From: Candidatus Nitrosomarinus sp.
GTDB taxonomy: Archaea; Thermoproteota; Nitrososphaeria; Nitrososphaerales; Nitrosopumilaceae
Assembly (NCBI GenBank): GCA_003702465.1
Contig: REGF01000037.1
Span: 1-9,813, forward strand
Direction of reading: 5' to 3'
Length of the DNA: 9,813 nucleotides
The position numbers were made by a program, and so were the translations under genes. How positions within the stretch are numbered: position 1 is the stretch's first letter; each line of letters begins with the position of its first letter. This document shows, one piece after another, positions 5,354-9,813 of the stretch. A model generated the notes under the pieces. It saw only the letters and a list, made by a program, of their open reading frames with translations. It searched no databases and had not been told where the DNA came from.

Positions 5354-6217
5354 TTATGGTTGAGTTGGAATTTGAATAAATGGTGTTCCACCTTCTCCAA
5401 CTACTAGAGGAAGTTTACCATCCCATGCTTGGGTCTTTAACCATTCTAAATAATATGGATTTTGTGCAAGTGCGTTATTGATAATTGCAATTGCTTCTGC
5501 TTCACCTTGTGCTTCTGCAATATTTGCTGCTGCCAAACCTACTGCTTGAGCTTCTAATTGTCTAGCTTCAACTTCAATTCTGATAAGATCATTTTCTGCT
5601 TTTTTGGCCTTTTGTTCTGCTTCTACTTTGGATTCAATTGCTTGAGCAAATAATGGTGAAAATTCGAAATCTGTAATTGAAATAACTTCTGTAGTTACGT
5701 AAAATTGGTTTAATCTATCTCTAATTGAATTTTCAATATCTGCCTTAACCAGTGGTCTTTTTGTAATTAATTCTTCGGCATCATAATTTGCAGTAACTTG
5801 TTTTACTGTTTCTTCAACAGCTGGCCCAATAACTCTATTTTCATAGTCTAATCCAATTTCCTTGTAAAGATAATTTACTTTTTCATATTCTGCATGATAG
5901 TTTACAGTAACTGTAGTCTCAACAGTCTGAAGGTCTTTTGATGCACTTCTAGTCTCTTTATCATACTTTAGAGTACGAACTTCAATTTGTACCACTTCAT
6001 CTTGGAACGGAACTACAAAATGAATTCCCTCTGCAAGTGGTGGTGATGTTAAATCTACTGCACTCCATTGAGTAAGTACTCCTCTATTACCTGACTCTAC
6101 AATTTTAACTGATGCTCCTGCTACAATTCCAATTATGATTAAAAGAATTATGGCGCCTACAACTATTTTGGCTGCACCTACGTTTACTTTAACAGATGGA
6201 GATTGATATTTTGACAT
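5354..6217 (-). CDS. Prohibitin / SPFH-domain (band 7) membrane protein
   Basis: 287 aa, the standard prohibitin length. A short basic N-terminus is followed by one membrane helix (about 16-36, AAKIVVGAIILLIIIGIVAG). The SPFH domain spans about 38-200 and includes GNRGVLTQW, PLAEGIHFVVPFQDEV, the SKDLQTVETTVTVNY strands, VIGPAVEETVKQVTANYDAEELIT and the VISITDFEFSPLFAQAIE block diagnostic of prohibitins. Residues 197-245 form an Ala/Glu-rich coiled coil (KVEAEQKAKKAEND...AEAQGEAEAIA). Prohibitins assemble into ring-like membrane scaffolds and in bacteria and mitochondria modulate FtsH-type proteases; a similar quality-control role is inferred here. A TATAAAAG box 28 nt before the ATG indicates a strong leaderless transcript. 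The gene diverges from the membrane-anchored winged-helix gene across about 100 nt. Confidence 0.95.
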   Translation of the reverse strand: MSKYQSPSVKVNVGAAKIVVGAIILLIIIGIVAGASVKIVESGNRGVLTQWSAVDLTSPPLAEGIHFVVPFQDEVVQIEVRTLKYDKETRSASKDLQTVETTVTVNYHAEYEKVNYLYKEIGLDYENRVIGPAVEETVKQVTANYDAEELITKRPLVKADIENSIRDRLNQFYVTTEVISITDFEFSPLFAQAIESKVEAEQKAKKAENDLIRIEVEARQLEAQAVGLAAANIAEAQGEAEAIAIINNALAQNPYYLEWLKTQAWDGKLPLVVGEGGTPFIQIPTQP

Positions 6218-6240
6218 CTGTAAACGTTAATTTTTTCCTA

Positions 6241-6248
6241 CTTTTATA
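6241..6248 (-). promoter_or_regulatory. TATA box of the prohibitin gene
   Basis: A perfect archaeal TATA element, TATAAAAG on the minus strand, is centred 27-28 nt before ATG 6217, so transcription should begin at the start codon. This is the best promoter match in the window. Confidence 0.7.
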
Positions 6249-6296
6249 CCCATCATAATTCATTTTTAAACACTAGGAAAAATCACCCTTAACAGA

Positions 6297-6306
6297 TTTA
6301 TTTTAT
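6297..6306 (+). promoter_or_regulatory. Possible TATA element for the membrane-anchored winged-helix gene
   Basis: TTTATTTTAT is centred about 16 nt before ATG 6318 and 22 nt before ATG 6324. The spacing favours 6324 if the mRNA is leaderless. TTTTTAAA at 6263-6270 is an alternative that would give a short leader. Confidence 0.35.
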
Positions 6307-6317
6307 GAATTTTGTAT

Positions 6318-6767
6318 ATGGATATGGAAGCTGACTTTTCATGGGTTTATTTGATATTTTTCTTAATGATACCTTTGGCCAGAATTTTACCACGTGTATT
6401 GAGAAAATTCAGATCTGGTGATTTTGAATCCCAAGGAGTCAGAGATGGACAATTTGAATCCAATTTTGATAGATTCTCTCAGCAATCTGATACTCGTTTT
6501 GAATCAAATACCAATGAATACCAAGAACCACCTAAATCTTCTAAACCTCAAACCAAAAACATGCTTGTTTTAGGTGAATTACATAGAGGTGTAAGGCTAT
6601 TTGAAAATATTCAAAAAAATACTGGATTAACTACTGAGGAACTCAATTCAATTTTAGAAGACTTGGAAAACAATGGATTAATGAAAACACAACAAAAATC
6701 TGGATTATTTGGTATGAAAACTGAGTTAGTACCTACTGACAAGGGTTTCAAAGAGTACTATTCATAG
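6318..6767 (+). CDS. Membrane-anchored winged-helix protein
   Basis: 149 aa from ATG 6318; ATG 6324 is an equally possible start two residues later, while an earlier in-frame TTG at 6312 has nothing in its favour. One hydrophobic helix (about residues 8-22, SWVYLIFFLMIPLAR) is followed by a basic stop-transfer segment (RVLRKFR), so the rest should be cytoplasmic. Residues about 32-80 are a polar, probably disordered linker with a recurring F(E)SN/FES motif (FESQ, FESNF, RFESN). Residues about 82-149 look like a winged-helix domain: LGELHRGVRLFENIQKNTGL, then the helix TTEELNSILEDLENNGLM, then a wing (GLFGMKTELVPTDKGFKEYY). Such domains bind DNA or proteins. The gene diverges from prohibitin, so it may regulate or partner it; this is inference from position only. 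Confidence 0.8.
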   Translation: MDMEADFSWVYLIFFLMIPLARILPRVLRKFRSGDFESQGVRDGQFESNFDRFSQQSDTRFESNTNEYQEPPKSSKPQTKNMLVLGELHRGVRLFENIQKNTGLTTEELNSILEDLENNGLMKTQQKSGLFGMKTELVPTDKGFKEYYS

Positions 6768-6867
6768 ACTCATTTAAAACAAAATTCTATTTTTCAAAAT
6801 TCACAATATCTAAAATAATCTGTGTGCCGGGGGCGAGTTTCGAACTCGCGACCTCCAGATTATGAGT

Positions 6868-6907
6868 ATTGCCTTAGTTGGAGAACCGTTAGAGTTTACC
6901 AATTGAA
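6868..6907 (-). other. Non-canonical tRNA intron with D-arm complement
   Basis: A 40-nt intron bounded by a bulge-helix-bulge motif and too short to encode a protein. Its interior holds ACTCTAAC (6895-6888 on the minus strand), the exact complement of GTTAGAGT in the D-arm (6920-6913). TTGG and CCAA inside the intron can close the inner stem of the splicing fold. Confidence 0.85.
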
Positions 6908-6920
6908 CTGGCACTCTAAC
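6888..6920. repeat. 8-bp inverted repeat linking the tRNA-Met D-arm and intron
   Basis: GTTAGAGT at 6888-6895 and ACTCTAAC at 6913-6920 are perfect inverted copies separated by 17 nt. In the precursor RNA they would form an 8-bp helix that competes with the D-arm fold. Confidence 0.7.
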
Positions 6921-6963
6921 CAGGCTGAGCTACCCCGGCATAATATATGGCTGAAAAAATGGG

Positions 6964-6971
6964 AAATTAAA
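6964..6971 (-). promoter_or_regulatory. TATA box of tRNA-Met
   Basis: TTTAATTT on the minus strand is centred about 28 nt before the mature tRNA 5' end at 6939, the normal TBP-site spacing. Confidence 0.5.
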
Positions 6972-7031
6972 TGATTCTACTTGGAAATTTTACCTGTTTT
7001 TTGACTATTTTTCAAATTATATTCTTATGAT

Positions 7032-8693
7032 TTACTTAAGATCCTTCCATTTGACATCTTCGTCTTTTACCCAGAGGAATTTCTTTTGTAATGCTGCAGT
7101 ATACAATTTTTCCCATTCAGCTCCTACTTCATCTGTCCATGCTTTGAAAACTCGTGGATCGATATAATTTCTTAATGATGTTCCAATTGCATAATCTTTA
7201 GTTTTTTCTGATAAATCTAATTGAAGTTCAAGCTTTTGTAATCTTTCTTTATGTTTAGCTTTTTGTTTTTTGATTTGTTCATTTAATGTCTTAATTCTTT
7301 TTGTTTTACTTTTCTTTTGGATTTCTGTTTTTGTTTCTTTATTTTCAACTTTTTTAAGAGTATCTTGAGTTTTCTCCCAAACTTTTTGTTCTTTTAATTT
7401 TTTAATAGAATCTCTTTTCTTTTGTAATGTTTGTTCAAATGTTTTAGGGATGGTTCTTTTGTGATTACACATCACTGCTGCTTCTAAGTTTGCTAACTTT
7501 GCATGATACAATTTTTCATTTGCTGATTTTGTTTTAATATTATCGTGTTTAATTAGATAATCCTTAACAACTGTAGTTGCTAGATATGTTCTAAACACTT
7601 TAGCTGATAGTCCTTTTACAATACTTGAATAATATTGATTAACATGTCTTGATGTAATATCTTCGAAAATTTCGTCCTTTGGTTTTTTCTTTTCAATAAT
7701 TTTTTTAAGATTTTCATGGAATTGTTTATCATGACCTTCAGCCACGACTGTTTCTTGCCATCTGACACTATCTTTACCTAGAAAGTCAAATTCAATCGCA
7801 TTTGCAGTAATTTTGATATGTTCTTTTCTTAATGTTGTTGCGCCTACAGTATCTGCTTCATCAGGATCTTTTTCATCTCCTACCCTCATGGCAGTTCTAT
7901 AAATCAAGTAACATGCAGTAGATATTTTGTTAATTTTAGGATCTTTACTCTTCATGTCTTTAACTATTCTATCTTTGATTTTTTCAATTTCATTTCCGAG
8001 TTTGACTGCTTTTTCATATTTTTGTTTATCTCTATCTTGTTTTAATCCTGCAGTATCTGCTAACCAAACATATTTTCTTTTTTGTGTCAGGAAATCCATC
8101 CAACTTGCTAACCACATTGAATCATTGTCATGTATGATTTTACCCCAATCTCCTTCTGGTATTTTTGCATCTTTTCCCAAGTTTAGTGTAACATCTTTTG
8201 GTGTAACTCTAGGTTTCCATTTGCCTCTTAGTGGATGTTCTCCTCTACCAATGAATATTCCTGGAGGTTCTGCCATATAGTTTCCAACTTCAACTTCTTT
8301 TCCATCCATTATGGCAATTCCAAATTTTGTTTTTAATTTTTCACGTAATTCTTTTCTCTTTGCAGCAATTGCTTTTTTCTCTTCTTTTGTCATCATCTCT
8401 TTGAGATCTTTTTCTTTGTCTACAATTTTGTAAGCACTTGAAAAATCAATATCTTCGTATGATATTTTTTTAAATTTTGCATCTAATGTTTTAGCAAAAT
8501 CTTCTGTAAAATTTTTTTGAAAAACTTTGTCTTGTGCATAAGGCGTATCTTTTTTCTTTGCCCACTGATAAATCATCTCTTCTTGATTTATGTCAAGTTC
8601 AACAGTCTCCCCTTGAATTTTTATTTTAATTCCTTGTTTCTCGTATTCTGGAGGAAACAAGATTCCATTATGTTGTAATTTTTTCCATTTCAT
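7032..8693 (-). CDS. Eukaryote-type DNA topoisomerase IB
   Basis: 553 aa. It relaxes supercoils by a transient 3'-phosphotyrosyl nick. All five catalytic residues of the eukaryotic enzyme can be placed: Arg270 (TAMRVGDEK), Lys307 (FLGKDSVRW), Arg368 (AKVFRTY), His411 (VMCNHKR) and the nucleophile Tyr510 (RNYIDPRV). The N-terminal part starts with WKKLQHNGILFPPEY and holds the core blocks PPGIFIGRGEHPLRGKWKPRV (144-163) and WGKIIHDNDSMWLASW (183-198). Between His411 and Tyr510 lies a Lys/Glu/Gln-rich coiled-coil linker (about 415-497), as in eukaryotic Top1. The long acidic and basic N-terminal extension of eukaryotes is absent, as expected for thaumarchaeal TopoIB. A TATATAA element (8743-8750) about 55 nt upstream is its best promoter candidate. 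This gene is the strongest taxonomic marker here. Confidence 0.97.
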   Translation of the reverse strand: MKWKKLQHNGILFPPEYEKQGIKIKIQGETVELDINQEEMIYQWAKKKDTPYAQDKVFQKNFTEDFAKTLDAKFKKISYEDIDFSSAYKIVDKEKDLKEMMTKEEKKAIAAKRKELREKLKTKFGIAIMDGKEVEVGNYMAEPPGIFIGRGEHPLRGKWKPRVTPKDVTLNLGKDAKIPEGDWGKIIHDNDSMWLASWMDFLTQKRKYVWLADTAGLKQDRDKQKYEKAVKLGNEIEKIKDRIVKDMKSKDPKINKISTACYLIYRTAMRVGDEKDPDEADTVGATTLRKEHIKITANAIEFDFLGKDSVRWQETVVAEGHDKQFHENLKKIIEKKKPKDEIFEDITSRHVNQYYSSIVKGLSAKVFRTYLATTVVKDYLIKHDNIKTKSANEKLYHAKLANLEAAVMCNHKRTIPKTFEQTLQKKRDSIKKLKEQKVWEKTQDTLKKVENKETKTEIQKKSKTKRIKTLNEQIKKQKAKHKERLQKLELQLDLSEKTKDYAIGTSLRNYIDPRVFKAWTDEVGAEWEKLYTAALQKKFLWVKDEDVKWKDLK

Positions 8694-8742
8694 TTTATCT
8701 CATTTTATATTTGTGGACTTTGACAAAAACTCCTTTCCATCT

Positions 8743-8750
8743 GTATATAA
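8743..8750 (-). promoter_or_regulatory. TATA box candidate for topoisomerase IB
   Basis: TTATATAC on the minus strand lies in the 71-nt gap between the SDR gene and ATG 8693; the predicted start site near 8720 would give a leader of about 27 nt. A second AT-rich box (AATATAAAA, 8704-8712) is too close to the ATG for a leaderless start. Confidence 0.4.
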
Positions 8751-8764
8751 TCTAACATAAAGTC

Positions 8765-9595
8765 TTAGCCTGGAAATAGCTCTTTACTCATATATTTTTC
8801 AAATTCTAGGTCTGTTTTGGCTTGTTTTGCCTCCATAAACATGGCTGCATCAGTACCTACGATATATCGTGGAAGAATCTCGTCGCTATGAATTGCTTTC
8901 ATTATGACGTTTGCTACTTGTGATGGAGGGGTTCCCATTTCCGCCATCATTTTAAGACCTGCTAAAATATGATCTGTCAATTCTTTGTATTTTGGATCTT
9001 TTTTTGATTCCGGAATTTTCATTGAATTGAAAAAGTTTGTTTTAATGACTCCTGGTTCAATTAAGGTTGTTTTAATTCCAAATTGTCCTAATTCATATCT
9101 CAAGCATTCACTAAATCCTTCTAAAGCAAATTTTGTACTGATATAAGCTGGAGACCCTGGTAATCCGATTTTTCCAACAACTGAACTAATATTTACTATA
9201 ATACCTGATTTTTGATTTCTCATTATAGGAGAGACTTCTTGTATAATCTTAACAATACTGAAAAAGTTTGTCTCAAATTGTTTCCTAAAATCATCTAATG
9301 TGATATCTTCAGTGCATCCAAATTGACCATATCCTGCATTATTTACTAGAACATCTAATCTTCCACTATCTGATGATATTTTTTTTATTGCTGAAATTAT
9401 TGATTCCTCTTTATCTACATCTAATTCAATAATTTTTATTTTGAGATTTTCTTTTTTTGCAGCATATTCTAATTCTGCAGATTTTTTTACATCTCTCATA
9501 CTTGCATATGTTTCATATCCATCTCTTGCTAGTGCTAATGCAGTTTCTAATCCAATACCTGATGAACTACCTGTTACAAGAGCTACTTTTTCCAT
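8765..9595 (-). CDS. Classical short-chain dehydrogenase/reductase (SDR)
   Basis: 276 aa, normal for a classical SDR with a Rossmann fold. Visible motifs are the cofactor loop TGSSSGIG (8-15), LDV (58-60), NNAG (85-88), Asn110 of the catalytic tetrad, the active-site serine in NISS (135-138), and YISTK with Tyr151 and Lys155. Arg34 just after the second strand favours NADP(H). PGVIKTNFF (181-189) is the usual substrate-lid entry. The protein would reduce or oxidise a carbonyl/hydroxyl; the substrate cannot be read from the sequence because the lid and C-terminus (190-276) are variable in this superfamily. It lies on the same strand as the helicase before it (42 nt gap) and topoisomerase IB after it (71 nt gap). 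An ATAAATATAAG element about 23 nt upstream suggests its own promoter. Confidence 0.95.
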   Translation of the reverse strand: MEKVALVTGSSSGIGLETALALARDGYETYASMRDVKKSAELEYAAKKENLKIKIIELDVDKEESIISAIKKISSDSGRLDVLVNNAGYGQFGCTEDITLDDFRKQFETNFFSIVKIIQEVSPIMRNQKSGIIVNISSVVGKIGLPGSPAYISTKFALEGFSECLRYELGQFGIKTTLIEPGVIKTNFFNSMKIPESKKDPKYKELTDHILAGLKMMAEMGTPPSQVANVIMKAIHSDEILPRYIVGTDAAMFMEAKQAKTDLEFEKYMSKELFPG

Positions 9596-9612
9596 AGTAA
9601 TGTTATTTTTTT

Positions 9613-9623
9613 CTTATATTTAT
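9613..9623 (-). promoter_or_regulatory. TATA box candidate for the SDR gene
   Basis: ATAAATATAAG on the minus strand is centred about 23 nt before ATG 9595, slightly closer than ideal, between the helicase stop and the SDR start. Confidence 0.4.
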
Positions 9624-9637
9624 CCCATTTTGATTTT

Positions 9638-9813
9638 CTATACTAATGGTCTATCCCCTTCCATAGGATCAATTAATTTTGTTTTCTCTCCTTTGTTGAT
9701 TCTTTCTAAAATTTCTAATGCTGAATATTTGTGTAAAAACTCATTATTATTTCCACATCGATAGGAAAATGTACATCTTGGACACCCTGCCTCATTTTTA
9801 CATGGGCATTCTT
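9638..9813 (-). CDS. C-terminal end of a DEAD/DEAH helicase with DUF1998-type Cys cluster (partial)
   Basis: The last 58 codons of a gene that enters from beyond the window end and stops at TAG 9640-9638. The visible part begins ECPCKNEAGCPRCTFSYRCG, followed by NNNEFLHKYSALEILERI. A CxC...GCPxC...CGN pattern with a following helix is the ending of superfamily 2 helicases carrying DUF1998 (the YprA/MrfA and Hrq1-related group), where the four cysteines bind a metal next to the helicase core. Those enzymes act in DNA repair. The helicase motifs themselves are outside the window, so the assignment rests on this tail only. The remaining C-terminus is charged (KGEKTKLIDPMEGDRPLV). The SDR gene follows 42 nt downstream on the same strand. 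Confidence 0.75.
   Translation of the reverse strand, partial: ECPCKNEAGCPRCTFSYRCGNNNEFLHKYSALEILERINKGEKTKLIDPMEGDRPLV

Larger units (their letters stand above)
6825..6939 (-). tRNA. tRNA-Met(CAU), elongator type, with a 40-nt intron at position 30/31
   Basis: Exon 1 is 6939-6908 and exon 2 is 6867-6825. The spliced acceptor is GCCGGGG/CCCCGGC with discriminator A; CCA is not encoded. The D-arm GCTC/GAGT contains AGCCTGGTTA. After removing the intron the anticodon stem is CCAGA/TCTGG with loop CTCATAA (CAU at 6864-6862), variable loop AGGTC, and a perfect T-arm GCGAG-TTCGAAA-CTCGC. Without splicing base 31 would mismatch. The intron (6907-6868) sits between positions 30 and 31 instead of the canonical 37/38. 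Its boundaries fit a bulge-helix-bulge: central helix TGCC/GGCA with bulges AGT and ATA, cut after AG and after AT. The G1-C72 pair and a stem without three G-C pairs argue for elongator, not initiator, Met. A tRNA-Ile2 with modified C34 is less likely. The acceptor sequence matches archaeal elongator tRNA-Met as I know it. Confidence 0.93.

Noticed and set aside
7927..8280. Plus-strand open frame of 117 codons
   Set aside because: Antisense to the core of topoisomerase IB; the hydrophobic, Ser/Phe-rich composition is what the complement of Lys/Glu-rich codons gives.
8705..8740. Possible upstream short ORF (11 codons) before topoisomerase IB
   Set aside because: The predicted transcription start near 8720 lies downstream of its ATG, so it would not be in the mRNA.
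9441..9764. Plus-strand open frame of 107 codons
   Set aside because: Antisense to the SDR N-terminus and the helicase tail, both of which have clear motifs on the minus strand.
1..9813. Mobile element, CRISPR array, integrase or att site
   Set aside because: No transposase or integrase motifs, no regularly spaced repeats, and both tRNA genes are intact without a duplicated 3' end nearby.

Overview
The window looks like a piece of an AT-rich archaeal chromosome, most probably from an ammonia-oxidising thaumarchaeon (Nitrososphaerota, Nitrosopumilus-like). Four things point there. There is a eukaryote-type topoisomerase IB, a hallmark of that phylum. There is a tRNA with a bulge-helix-bulge intron at a non-canonical position. 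The rRNA dimethylase (Dim1/KsgA) and HemK2-type methyltransferase are adjacent, an order seen in many archaea. Several genes have TATA boxes about 25-29 nt before the start codon, as expected for leaderless mRNAs. No database search was possible, so the taxonomic call is inference.

Layout: (1) Positions 1-1035, plus strand: 3' part of ksgA/dim1 overlapping a HemK2/PrmC-type methyltransferase, both translation-apparatus methylases. (2) 1036-1254: AT-rich convergent gap with a T-run terminator and a compact nested hairpin. (3) 1255-2286, minus: a decarboxylating dehydrogenase of the isocitrate/isopropylmalate family with unusual active-site residues. (4) 2381-2906, plus: tRNA-Ser(GCU), a 53-aa Elf1-like zinc-ribbon gene and a 56-aa coiled-coil gene; the two proteins are easily missed because they are short. 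(5) 2903-4921, minus: a two-gene operon, an unrecognised 397-aa protein followed by a SirB1-like transglutaminase-fold/TPR protein, both starting with TTG. (6) 5036-5338, plus: a small single-pass membrane protein. (7) 5354-6217, minus, and 6318-6767, plus: a prohibitin/SPFH protein diverging from a membrane-anchored winged-helix protein. (8) 6825-6939, minus: intron-containing elongator tRNA-Met(CAU). (9) 7032-9813, minus: topoisomerase IB, a classical short-chain dehydrogenase, and the Cys-rich C-terminal tail of a DUF1998-type helicase cut by the window end.

Most of this is chromosomal housekeeping: translation (two methylases, two tRNAs), transcription (Elf1-like), DNA topology and repair (TopoIB, helicase tail), membrane quality control (prohibitin) and central metabolism. 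I see no insertion sequence, integrase, CRISPR array or phage gene. The best leads are the tRNA-Met precursor, whose intron carries an 8-nt perfect complement of its own D-arm; the 397-aa orphan with a zincin-like EELIH motif linked to the SirB1-like gene; and the dehydrogenase with altered metal- and substrate-binding positions.
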